Of a stretch of 14,009 bases of DNA, positions 1-6,521 are shown piece after piece. Origin of the DNA: Euryarchaeota archaeon SCGC AAA252-I15 (GTDB taxonomy: Archaea > Altiarchaeota > Altiarchaeia > IMC4 > SCGC-AAA252-I15); NCBI GenBank assembly GCA_000402775.1, contig AQSC01000034.1:6092-20100 (forward strand), in the 5' to 3' direction. The notes beneath the pieces were generated by a model that had not been told where the DNA came from, made no database searches, and saw only the letters and a list, made by a program, of their open reading frames with translations. The position numbers were made by a program, and so were the translations under genes. The first letter of the stretch is position 1, and each line of letters opens with the position of its first letter.

Positions 1-1898
1 CGCCAATCCGAGGTTTCGTAAATATAAGATATGTTGGCTTGTGTGATTTTCCTGTGAATTAATTCAGCATCCTCGGTGTAGGTGAATCCCCCACCAGTTG
101 CGAAAATAAGACTCTCAGAACGCAAAGGAAGATATGTATAATTACCATACCAGATGAGTAAATATCCATCCCTACCCGTAATTCGTATAGTGCCGTTCTC
201 GTATTCCTGAAGGTAGCTAAGTGCGTCCCAAGAGAAAGATTCGGGAAACGGCCGCGTCTCAGTCATTTTGGGGTTAGAAAAATTCCTGACAAAAGAGAGC
301 GTGTCTGAGATTCTAAATTCCGCAGGGAAATCCCCTGGAGTCGACACGATAAAAAGGAGGATGGGTGTACCAACGATGATACCAACAAAAAGCAGTTTCT
401 TAAATCGTTTGTATGCTCCCTCAAAGATAGTCGGTGCCAACGAGATGATTTTGAGAATAATGAGTATGAGAAAAAGGACATTCACCCAGAACAGACTTAC
501 TCCCCCGCGGTTAAAGGAAGTGATAGTAAGACATACGACGAGAACGTACGTCACAACAGCTAAAAGAGTGCGTTTGTTCATGAAAGAGGGCGCGACATAT
601 TCAAAAACCTTCAAGAGAGCCTCACCACAAAAGAATGCGATGGCACCCATCAGAAAATTAATGTGTCGTGTTTCAGGGTAAAGGAATGTAAGATTCATGA
701 TGGAAAAGAGAATTAGGGCGGCCCCAGCATACCACTTCAAACTGTTTCTTGGGCGTACAAAGAGAGAGAGTAAGAAGATTATGAGGAGTGGATAATCCCG
801 AAAAACCCATATTGCATACGTAAGCGGTGAGAACGTCCCATATTCCTGAGAACCATAAGCAATCTCGGCAGGACAATGAACAGGCATGAGCTCGTTGTAC
901 TTTGACCCGATGATTTTCAGATACCCCGTAAAAAACGGGACGAACGGATCATGATAGTTGACCAGGTTCCATGAAGCCAAAATTATTACGGGAAGGAATG
1001 CGACTACGCCATACCTTAGGAGAATTCTAAGAGGAAGCCTGTGAAGTATGAGAAATAGGATACATATGCCAGTAAAGACGATTCCTGTGAACTTCGAAAG
1101 GGAAAATAGGGACAACGCCAGAAAGGTGAGGACTATACAGGTGTGGTGTCTTGTATCAAGCCACGTTGAGATGAGGTAAAATGCGAGCGTGCAATAGAAG
1201 AGGATGAGTGGTTCCGGCATGACTTGCACTAAGTATTCGAGTATGTTGGGCGATAAAAGCAAACAGATAAGTATTGCCATGGAAAGGGCAACTCCCCTCT
1301 TTTGCTTTCCCCACATCCAAATCAAGAAAAACGTAAGTGACGAAAAATACAACGGTATTCCGACAGCAAACCAGGGAGTGAGAGTATTCGTAAGAGAAAA
1401 GAGAAAGCTTATGAGTAAGGTGAGAAATAATGGCGATAAAACCATGTAGTGTAAGTTTCCATCTAAATGAAATGCGGGTAGACCCCCCTCAACCACCATT
1501 ATTCGGGCGAGAGGGAGATACGCGGTGAAGGCGTCGGGAGGAAACGGATTTATGAAGACGTTTTTGAGTATGAGAACCAGAAATACGATGAATAATGAGA
1601 CCGCGATCACATCAGAAAACTCGACGGTTGGGGACGTAAGTGATGCCGTCATCTCCCGGACGCGCTTTCGAAGCATATAGACCGCCACCAGCAAGAGTAT
1701 CAGAGTAACCAGCGGATTCGAAGTAAAAGAGAACGCCTGAATAAGAAGGAGGATGCCGAGAATCCATTGGAATATGAGAACTGATGAGAGCGCATCTATA
1801 AACCTCCTGCTTTTACCATATAGGATCCTGTGGCACAGGAAGGTGAGAAAATACATGCCGAATAGAGAACATGCAGTTAAGGCCAGAACGTTTACCAT
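1..1898 (-). CDS. Polytopic membrane protein, probable GT-C fold glycosyltransferase (3' end outside window)
   Basis: The minus-strand frame is open from an ATG at 1898 to the left edge, giving at least 632 residues with no stop. An in-frame TAG lies 36 nt upstream of the ATG, and no other ATG, GTG or TTG lies between, so the start is well fixed. The protein is very hydrophobic with roughly a dozen membrane helices up to about residue 510. A soluble C-terminal part follows, containing SWDALSYLQEY and ANISYIYE. A loop after the third or fourth helix reads NPFPPDAFTAYLPLAR (D122), resembling the acidic first-loop motif of PMT/ArnT-type GT-C enzymes that transfer sugars from lipid-phosphate donors outside the membrane. 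The overall plan (helices, then exterior C-domain) also fits. A TATA-like box sits 25-30 nt upstream. The coding call is strong; the enzyme class is inferred from topology and one motif, and the donor and acceptor are unknown. Confidence 0.85.
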   Translation of the reverse strand, partial: MVNVLALTACSLFGMYFLTFLCHRILYGKSRRFIDALSSVLIFQWILGILLLIQAFSFTSNPLVTLILLLVAVYMLRKRVREMTASLTSPTVEFSDVIAVSLFIVFLVLILKNVFINPFPPDAFTAYLPLARIMVVEGGLPAFHLDGNLHYMVLSPLFLTLLISFLFSLTNTLTPWFAVGIPLYFSSLTFFLIWMWGKQKRGVALSMAILICLLLSPNILEYLVQVMPEPLILFYCTLAFYLISTWLDTRHHTCIVLTFLALSLFSLSKFTGIVFTGICILFLILHRLPLRILLRYGVVAFLPVIILASWNLVNYHDPFVPFFTGYLKIIGSKYNELMPVHCPAEIAYGSQEYGTFSPLTYAIWVFRDYPLLIIFLLSLFVRPRNSLKWYAGAALILFSIMNLTFLYPETRHINFLMGAIAFFCGEALLKVFEYVAPSFMNKRTLLAVVTYVLVVCLTITSFNRGGVSLFWVNVLFLILIILKIISLAPTIFEGAYKRFKKLLFVGIIVGTPILLFIVSTPGDFPAEFRISDTLSFVRNFSNPKMTETRPFPESFSWDALSYLQEYENGTIRITGRDGYLLIWYGNYTYLPLRSESLIFATGGGFTYTEDAELIHRKITQANISYIYETSDW

Positions 1899-1921
1899 TT
1901 CAACAAAAGAATTGCTTTCTA

Positions 1922-1931
1922 AGTTTAAATT
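1922..1931 (-). promoter_or_regulatory. TATA box of the GT-C-like gene
   Basis: On the minus strand the sequence aatttaaact lies with its centre about 28 nt upstream of the ATG at 1898. This is the spacing expected if transcription starts within a few bases of the start codon. Confidence 0.4.
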
Positions 1932-1997
1932 CTATTATAGAACGAGACTGATTCATAGATAAGCCATCAAGAAGAGGGTTGCTGTCGCCTTCGGTTT

Positions 1998-2243
1998 TTA
2001 GTCTTTTACGACTACGACTTTTCCTACCGCGTTGACTGCGTCGTAGGGTATTACGAGGTTGCCGTCAGAGTCTTTTGGATACGATATCCTCGGGAGCGTG
2101 CTCTCGATGGGGTCTACGATTATTGAGATGAATGAGCCGGTGGCTTCATCCACTAGTACGTCGTCGAGTCTTCCCAACTCTTCTCCAGAAACGGTTATTA
2201 CTGGTTTTCCCCCAAGCTGTCTTGCGATTATGTATGTGACCAT
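1998..2243 (-). CDS. PRC-barrel domain protein
   Basis: A small protein of 81 residues consisting of a single PRC-barrel fold: IIARQLGGKPVITVSGEELG, then RLDDVLVDEATG, then a strand-rich half ending IPYDAVNAVGKVVVV. The family is a small beta-barrel found alone in many archaea and fused to RimM and photosynthetic reaction-centre H subunits; stand-alone archaeal members have no settled function, though RNA or ribosome association has been suggested by the RimM link. I place the start at the ATG at 2243, because an ATG five codons upstream (2258) would lie only about 19 nt from the TATA box. The gene diverges from taw1 across a short AT-rich spacer. Confidence 0.85.
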   Translation of the reverse strand: MVTYIIARQLGGKPVITVSGEELGRLDDVLVDEATGSFISIIVDPIESTLPRISYPKDSDGNLVIPYDAVNAVGKVVVVKD

Positions 2244-2270
2244 TTTTGATTCTATCATATTTAGGCTTTA

Positions 2271-2282
2271 GCATATAAAAAT
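2271..2282. promoter_or_regulatory. Shared divergent TATA box, PRC-barrel gene and taw1
   Basis: The sequence gcatataaaaat lies between the two divergent genes. Its centre near 2277 is about 34 nt from the plus-strand TTG at 2311 and about 34 nt from the minus-strand ATG at 2243. It could therefore serve both directions with short leaders. Confidence 0.5.
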
Positions 2283-2293
2283 ACTAGACCATT

Positions 2294-2303
2294 GGAGGAG
2301 GGA
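2294..2303 (+). promoter_or_regulatory. Strong Shine-Dalgarno before the TTG start of taw1
   Basis: The sequence ggaggaggga ends 7 nt before the TTG at 2311 and decides that start. It is the clearest ribosome-binding site in the window; most other genes begin too close to their predicted transcription start to have one. The TATA box predicts transcription starting near 2300-2304, so part of this motif may not be on the mRNA. Confidence 0.5.
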
Positions 2304-2310
2304 CGATAAG

Positions 2311-3216
2311 TTGGATTTAGAGGAGCGGAATAAATTCGAGAAACAGCATTACAAGGTTGTTGGCGGCCACAGCGCTGCGAAAATTTGTCTTTGGACTAAG
2401 AAGAGTTTGCGCGGTGAAGGCGTCTGTTACAAGGAAAAGTTTTACGGGATAGAAAGCCACAGGTGCCTTCAGATGACGCCGGCACTACAATACTGCACTG
2501 AAAACTGCGTCTTCTGCTGGAGGACTACGAACTTCACGGAACCCGGGCCCGAAGTAACGTGGGATGAGCCGGAAGATATTGTCCCAGGGCTTATTGAAGC
2601 TCAGAGACTGCTTTTATCAGGTTTCGGAGGATTCGAAGGGGTGGACGAGAAAAAACTTGCGGAGTCGAAGAATCCGAACCAGGCCGCGATAAGCCTTTCC
2701 GGAGAACCCACACTTTACCCCAAACTTTCCGGATTAATTGAGGAACTCCAAAAGAGGGATTTCACGACTTTCCTGGTCTCGAACGGGACGAATCCTGACG
2801 CACTGGAAAAACTGGAGCCGCTTCCCACGCAGCTTTACGTCTCCCTCGCCGCACCGAACGAAGAGACGTTCAAAAAAATTTGCAATCCGCTCGTAGCCTG
2901 CGGGTGGGAGAGACTGAACGAGACACTGGAATTATTCCCGTCGCTCGACACGCGGAAGGTCTTAAGGCTCACTCTCACCAAGGGTTTGAATATGGAAAAA
3001 GAAGGCGAGTATGCAAAGCTCATAGGAAAAGCGGAGCCGGATTTTATCGAGGCGAAAGCATTCATGTATCTGGGAGGATCGCGGGCGAGGCTTTGCAGGG
3101 ATAACATGCCAAGCCACGGTGAGATAAAAAAGTTCGCGAAAAAGCTTTCCGACGAGACGGGATACAATATTTCAAACGAGAAAGAGGATAGTCGAGTAGT
3201 CCTTTTGAAGAGGTAA
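2311..3216 (+). CDS. taw1: tRNA 4-demethylwyosine synthase (radical SAM), Taw1/TYW1
   Basis: Taw1 condenses N1-methylguanosine-37 of tRNA-Phe with pyruvate-derived carbons to form 4-demethylwyosine, the tricyclic core of wyosine bases that stabilise codon pairing. The protein has 301 residues, close to the archaeal family size. The radical-SAM motif CTENCVFCW gives C62, C66 and C69. Three further cysteines, C26, C39 and C52, match in position the ligands known for the second iron-sulfur cluster of the Methanocaldococcus jannaschii enzyme. The segment SLSGEPTLYP is the usual SAM-binding glycine motif, and KAFMYLGGSR lies in the C-terminal half. The start is a TTG behind a strong Shine-Dalgarno; no in-frame ATG gives a full-length N-terminus. 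It is monocistronic, with a spacer of about 108 nt to the next gene. Confidence 0.96.
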   Translation: MDLEERNKFEKQHYKVVGGHSAAKICLWTKKSLRGEGVCYKEKFYGIESHRCLQMTPALQYCTENCVFCWRTTNFTEPGPEVTWDEPEDIVPGLIEAQRLLLSGFGGFEGVDEKKLAESKNPNQAAISLSGEPTLYPKLSGLIEELQKRDFTTFLVSNGTNPDALEKLEPLPTQLYVSLAAPNEETFKKICNPLVACGWERLNETLELFPSLDTRKVLRLTLTKGLNMEKEGEYAKLIGKAEPDFIEAKAFMYLGGSRARLCRDNMPSHGEIKKFAKKLSDETGYNISNEKEDSRVVLLKR

Positions 3217-3286
3217 CGGCAGGGTTGTCGAGCATAAAGTGAAGACGGCCCCTTAGTCGTCGGCATAATCCGATTATACTAGCACA

Positions 3287-3295
3287 TTTTTATAG
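3287..3295 (+). promoter_or_regulatory. TATA box of the M50 peptidase operon
   Basis: The sequence tttttatag is centred about 34 nt upstream of the ATG at 3325, predicting a leader of only several bases. The rest of the spacer after taw1 (3217-3286) shows nothing I can name. Confidence 0.5.
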
Positions 3296-3324
3296 CCTAG
3301 GTTCGTATTCCTTCAAACAGTATC

Positions 3325-3945
3325 ATGTATCCTGTTTATCACGCACCCCAGCCTGTGAAGAGGTATCGATTCGGACCGTACTCGACCAGCGAAACCGAGA
3401 TCCGGCAGCTTGCGCGCGCCTGGTTCGCATTGTCGCTCGCTTTTGCGATAATCTATTCAAGAGGAGGGGGCTTGCCAACTTTGATGTTGATGTTCGGAGT
3501 GTCAGCCTTGACTGTTGGAGTAGGTTTTATATTCCACGAGTTATCCCACAAGGTTTTAGCACAGAAGTACGGTTGTTGGGCGGAGTTTCGCGGAAACGAT
3601 CAAATGCTTTTAATGGCGGTATTTATGGCCTTCTTAGGGTTTATTTTCGCAGCCCCCGGCGCAGTCATGATTGCGGGACCTGTAGACTGGCGGAGAAACG
3701 GAGTGATTTCGGCGGCAGGGCCTAGTGCGAACCTGATTCTCGCAGGCTTGTTCTTCGGATTATCACTTGTTTCAGGGGGAATACTATTATTTATCGCAAG
3801 GATTGGGTACACGATTAACGGGTGGCTTGCGCTGTTTAACCTCATCCCAATATTGAATTTGGACGGGAAGAAGATTTTGAATTGGAGCAAGCCAGTCTAC
3901 TTTAGCTTGATTGGTTTTTCAATACTATTTGTATTTATATTATGA
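3325..3945 (+). CDS. Site-2-protease-like M50 intramembrane metallopeptidase
   Basis: A 206-residue polytopic membrane protein with the family's zinc-protease signature. HELSH at residues 71-75 supplies two zinc-binding histidines and the catalytic glutamate inside a helix. AAGPSAN (130-136) is the conserved GPxxN element, and NLIPILNLDG (172-181) carries the third ligand, D180. M50 proteases cut transmembrane segments of other proteins, typically releasing a regulator or clearing membrane fragments. This is a short archaeal form with no PDZ or CBS domain. It has its own TATA box, and its stop overlaps the start of the next gene in ATGATGA, so the two proteins are probably made from one mRNA and may work together. 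The substrate is not visible from sequence. Confidence 0.92.
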   Translation: MYPVYHAPQPVKRYRFGPYSTSETEIRQLARAWFALSLAFAIIYSRGGGLPTLMLMFGVSALTVGVGFIFHELSHKVLAQKYGCWAEFRGNDQMLLMAVFMAFLGFIFAAPGAVMIAGPVDWRRNGVISAAGPSANLILAGLFFGLSLVSGGILLFIARIGYTINGWLALFNLIPILNLDGKKILNWSKPVYFSLIGFSILFVFIL

Positions 3946-4583
3946 TGAAAAAGAGGAATCCGATACTCGCGGCAATACTGGGTTTTTTCGTTTACCCGCT
4001 AGGATACTTTTACTTAGGGCACTTTTGGAGGGGTATTGCAGTCATATTCATAGTGTATCTGGTCACAAGCCCGTTTATACCGGCTGATGAATTCAAGTTC
4101 CTCGAAAATATTTCCGGGAATCTGACGAATGCGAATGCTTCGGCGGGAAGCGTGAATGAAAGCTCGCAGCTTAATCTCTCTCAAAACCAGACTATTCCCT
4201 CATTGTTTACAGAGCCGTTAAATCAATCCCAGATTTTCGACCAGTTAACAGCCCCCTACATGGAGAATCCATTCCTCATATTCATGCAGTTTTTCATAAG
4301 TTCGGTAGTCGCACTAGACTGTTACTTTCTCGCCAGGAAGATGAACCTTGAGGTTGAGGGAAAAATGGGGGTTGAAAAGAAAAAGCCATTGGTTTCTAAA
4401 CCCTCAAAGAAGGAGGGAGACTCTCCTACCGTGGGCGCAATCTATGGGCCAGGAGTTGAAGTGAAATGTCCGAGATGCAATGTCGGTTTGGCCATGACGT
4501 CACCAAAATGCCCGAACTGCGGTGTCAAACTCACCCACTCTTATGGGAAGGATGATGAGTCCGCTCATCCAAAAAAAGCATAA
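3942..4583 (+). CDS. Membrane protein with TM2-like N-terminus, sequon-rich exterior loop and C-terminal zinc ribbon
   Basis: A 213-residue protein of unknown function. The first 45 residues (NPILAAILGFFVYPLGYFYL) resemble a TM2-type hairpin. Residues about 46-105 form a hydrophilic loop with seven N-glycosylation sequons (N56, N60, N65, N72, N78, N82, N94), which suggests it lies outside the cell. Another membrane helix follows near 107-128, then a basic linker and a C-terminal zinc ribbon with CPRC and CPNC (C176, C179, C190, C193), probably cytoplasmic. The gene starts inside the stop of the M50 peptidase gene (ATGA overlap), so it is translationally coupled; it could be a substrate or partner of that protease. 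Its last 53 nt overlap the 3' end of the minus-strand surface-protein gene. Confidence 0.88.
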   Translation: MMKKRNPILAAILGFFVYPLGYFYLGHFWRGIAVIFIVYLVTSPFIPADEFKFLENISGNLTNANASAGSVNESSQLNLSQNQTIPSLFTEPLNQSQIFDQLTAPYMENPFLIFMQFFISSVVALDCYFLARKMNLEVEGKMGVEKKKPLVSKPSKKEGDSPTVGAIYGPGVEVKCPRCNVGLAMTSPKCPNCGVKLTHSYGKDDESAHPKKA

Positions 4584-5214
4584 GAGCTGACAAAACCAAT
4601 AGGAATAATATAACCTTGCCTTCTCCGCTTCCAGCACCAGCAGTTACCCTTCCAACTATTCCAGAAGCCTGTTTAGTCAATGTCGTCGAAGTTGTTGTGG
4701 TAAGCGTTGTCGACGTCGTGTATTTAACGAGTGTCGTCGTTGAAGTAGCCGGCTGAGTCGACGAGGTGGTTGATGAAGTCGTGCTGGAAGTCGAAGTCGA
4801 TGTTGTTGAAGTCGTGCTGGAAGTCGAAGTCGTAACACAGGATTCCCCCACGCAGACTAGGTCTTCAGGGCATCCGCACTTGCTGCACTGGTCTATCAGC
4901 TCCCCTTTTTTGTCGCAGTATAGCGGGAGGTCTTGAGTGCATTTTCGAAGTGTTGTTCCGTCTTCGCATGTGATTTTTCTGGGCGCTTCCTCCGGGTAGA
5001 CGCATACGACGTAGGGGATTAAGTCTGATCCCCAGCCGTCAGTCTCGTTTTTTTCAGGAATAACGAGCTCTGGTTTTCCTCCCTGAGCCTCACAATCCTT
5101 CCAGTCGACCGCCCAGGGTAGGGGGCCTGGCATTGGGGGTACCGCACACACGACTGAAGCTAAAAACAAGAATAGTATGGCGGACTTGAAAACTCTGCCT
5201 TTCAAAGATTTCAT
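4531..5214 (-). CDS. Secreted, C-terminally membrane-anchored Cys-rich surface protein with Ser/Thr stalk
   Basis: A 227-residue protein with a signal peptide (residues 1-24, hydrophobic AILFLFLASVVCA). A Cys-rich region follows, with cysteines at 83, 92, 100, 110, 113, 115, 121 and 126, of the form CEDGTTLRKC...YCDKKGEL...CSKCGCPEDLVC. Residues about 128-180 are an almost pure Ser/Thr stalk, a likely site of O-glycosylation. A hydrophobic helix (200-215) and a short polar tail end the protein. This plan of signal, small disulfide-rich module, stalk and anchor is typical of archaeal envelope proteins, and the CxDGT-CGCP module is one I associate with DPANN surface proteins. No enzymatic motif is visible. 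A TATA box lies about 30 nt upstream. The 3' end overlaps the convergent gene by 53 nt. Confidence 0.88.
   Translation of the reverse strand: MKSLKGRVFKSAILFLFLASVVCAVPPMPGPLPWAVDWKDCEAQGGKPELVIPEKNETDGWGSDLIPYVVCVYPEEAPRKITCEDGTTLRKCTQDLPLYCDKKGELIDQCSKCGCPEDLVCVGESCVTTSTSSTTSTTSTSTSSTTSSTTSSTQPATSTTTLVKYTTSTTLTTTTSTTLTKQASGIVGRVTAGAGSGEGKVILFLLVLSALMLFLDERTHHPSHKSG
4774..4832. repeat. 26-nt direct repeat inside the Ser/Thr stalk
   Basis: Positions 4774-4799 and 4807-4832 are identical over 26 nt (tgaagtcgtgctggaagtcg and six more bases), spaced by 33 nt or 11 codons. They encode part of the Ser/Thr stalk. Such in-frame repeats can change stalk length by slippage or recombination. Confidence 0.85.
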
Positions 5215-5239
5215 AATTGTATTAGTTAAGGGTAATTAG

Positions 5240-5250
5240 AATATAAAAAC
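5240..5250 (-). promoter_or_regulatory. TATA box of the surface-protein gene
   Basis: On the minus strand the box reads gtttttatatt, centred about 30 nt upstream of the ATG at 5214. It lies in the 48-nt spacer after the deoxyhypusine synthase gene, so the surface protein has its own promoter. Confidence 0.5.
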
Positions 5251-5262
5251 GTTAAACATTGT

Positions 5263-6207
5263 TCATTTTAGGTTTTTTAGGGTTCCCGCGACAATCAATG
5301 GGAGGTTAATCGTGGCGTCACCCTCAACAGTGACGTATCGAGCCTTTCTCTTGACTTTACCCCAAGACACTGCCTCACGAATCCTGGCTCCGGAAAGGCT
5401 GCCGTCCCACTCGGGAGCGGACGTTAGATAGACGACCCGGTCTAGGCCGCCTGCGAACTGGTTCCACCAGATAGTATGATGCTTTGATATTCCGCCCCCC
5501 ACCATAAGCGCCCCAGTACATTTAGCCCCGAAGACGTGGTCTGACATGAACTTTTGGTCTGCGAGCAAGTCGACGTTAAAATCCCGGCCTTGACTGAAAA
5601 AAAATGCTTGGCTTCCAAACGCCCCGTCAAAAAACCCCGGGACTACAACAGGAATCTCGTTTTTAGCACACCAATAGATTATGCTCGACTCGTCCATAAT
5701 ATGCTTTCCGACTTCCCGGACAAGCTCTATCCCCGAAGGATTATCATGGCCTTCCGAAAATATTTTTTCGAAAATCGGCTGAAGCTTTTCTTCAAGGATT
5801 TCACCGTAACACTCGTTGGGGATAAGGATATTTCCAAGCCTGTTCACGCCCTTCTCGGCGAGATCAGAGTCATCCATCATAAAATCACCGTGATAATAGT
5901 CTTTCCAGACTCGGGCGAGATCGTGATCCAGTGTCCCGCAAGTCGTGACGACGACGTCGAACAAACGGCGCTTGACAAGCTCCTTTATGACTCCGCGTGT
6001 GCCAGTCGAGATTATGCAGGCGGGAAAGCTTAGAAAATTCACTGACGCTTCATCGGAAAGCATGTCAGAGAGTATGTCGACTGCCACTGCGAGCTTCTTC
6101 GCTGTAAACCCCCCTGATGCAGAGTAAGCGTTAATGAGAGCGTCTACGCTCATGCCTTCAGACAGTTTAATATCCTCGACTTTCCTGAAACCGCGCATTG
6201 AAGCCAT
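5263..6207 (-). CDS. dys: Deoxyhypusine synthase
   Basis: The enzyme transfers the aminobutyl group of spermidine, with NAD, to a lysine of translation factor aIF5A, the first step toward hypusine. The protein has 314 residues, normal for archaea. Recognisable blocks in order are INAYSASGGFTAKKL near the N-terminus, VVTTCGTLDHDLARVW, PGFFDGAFGSQAFFF, MVGGGISKHHTIWWNQ, and the catalytic block SGARIREAVSWGKV, where K284 corresponds to the lysine that forms the covalent intermediate in human enzyme (K329). The C-terminal DATINLPLIVAGTL is also conserved. The ATG at 6207 follows a TATA box by the leaderless spacing; a second ATG three codons on is possible. The aIF5A gene is not in the window. 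The function is secure. Confidence 0.95.
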   Translation of the reverse strand: MASMRGFRKVEDIKLSEGMSVDALINAYSASGGFTAKKLAVAVDILSDMLSDEASVNFLSFPACIISTGTRGVIKELVKRRLFDVVVTTCGTLDHDLARVWKDYYHGDFMMDDSDLAEKGVNRLGNILIPNECYGEILEEKLQPIFEKIFSEGHDNPSGIELVREVGKHIMDESSIIYWCAKNEIPVVVPGFFDGAFGSQAFFFSQGRDFNVDLLADQKFMSDHVFGAKCTGALMVGGGISKHHTIWWNQFAGGLDRVVYLTSAPEWDGSLSGARIREAVSWGKVKRKARYVTVEGDATINLPLIVAGTLKNLK

Positions 6208-6230
6208 ATGAGAGAAAATGGAGTTACTAG

Positions 6231-6240
6231 GTTATAAATA
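6231..6240 (-). promoter_or_regulatory. TATA box of deoxyhypusine synthase
   Basis: On the minus strand the box reads tatttataac, centred about 28 nt before the ATG at 6207, predicting a leaderless transcript. Confidence 0.55.
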
Positions 6241-6342
6241 TGCACTCTTTCCGGGAGGTTACGGTGAATCCGATGTTTTTCCGGCGGAGTGACGGAGGAT
6301 GTTGAAATGCATGTTACTGTGAATGCGAGAATGATGAGGTCT

Positions 6343-6354
6343 TAATCATGATTA
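6343..6354. repeat. 12-bp perfect palindrome in the promoter region of the mini-gene
   Basis: taatcatgatta is a perfect 12-bp palindrome, 38 bp upstream of the TATA box of the mini-gene at 6424. It could be an operator for a dimeric regulator, but a palindrome of this size can arise by chance in AT-rich DNA. The rest of the 216-nt spacer 6208-6423, the longest non-coding stretch in the window, shows nothing else I can name. Confidence 0.3.
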
Positions 6355-6391
6355 GGGACGTACTTGAAAAATAGTTGATGGTTGCTGTTTA

Positions 6392-6399
6392 TTTATATA
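6392..6399 (+). promoter_or_regulatory. TATA box of the basic mini-gene
   Basis: The sequence tttatata is centred about 28 nt upstream of the ATG at 6424, exactly the leaderless spacing seen for other genes here. It supports the 31-codon frame as an expressed gene. Confidence 0.55.
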
Positions 6400-6423
6400 T
6401 CTTTAAATCCTAATGTTTCTGCT

Positions 6424-6519
6424 ATGGGTGTGTCTAGGAAGAAGAAGCGGGCTAAGATGCGCAAACACAAGCTGAAAAAGCGCAGGAAAAAGCTTAGAAA
6501 CATTCGCAGGAAGAAGTAG
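6424..6519 (+). CDS. 31-residue very basic miniprotein, ribosomal-protein-like (mS38/COX24-type or eL41-type)
   Basis: A 31-codon frame (start MGVSRKKKRAKMRKHKLKKR, end IRRKK) in which about 20 of 31 residues are Lys, Arg or His. The core RAKMRKHKLKKRRKKLR resembles the COX24/AURKAIP1 C-terminal domain (mitochondrial mS38 and short actinobacterial relatives), whose hallmark is a KM-KHK-KRRK pattern. It also resembles eL41, a 25-residue helix at the subunit interface. Either would be a single helix buried in ribosomal RNA. A TATA box at leaderless distance supports expression. The gene converges on the coiled-coil protein gene with 2 nt between stops. The coding call is good; the choice between the two ribosomal families is open, and a non-ribosomal nucleic-acid binder cannot be excluded. 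Confidence 0.78.
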   Translation: MGVSRKKKRAKMRKHKLKKRRKKLRNIRRKK

Positions 6520-6521
6520 TG

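Noticed and set aside
268..1962. Several short plus-strand frames in the first 2 kb
   Set aside because: They are antisense to the continuous 632-codon minus-strand membrane-protein frame and encode no recognisable protein.
2059..2271. Plus-strand frame opposite the PRC-barrel gene
   Set aside because: The minus strand carries a clear PRC-barrel domain; the plus-strand translation has no recognisable features.
4690..4835. Repetitive GTCGTC/GAAGTCG tract considered as a CRISPR-like or satellite array
   Set aside because: The repeats are irregular, short and in frame, and simply encode the Ser/Thr stalk of the surface protein.
6331..6337. Possible C/D-box small RNA (ATGATGA C box)
   Set aside because: No CTGA D box follows at a suitable distance and no terminal stem is visible.
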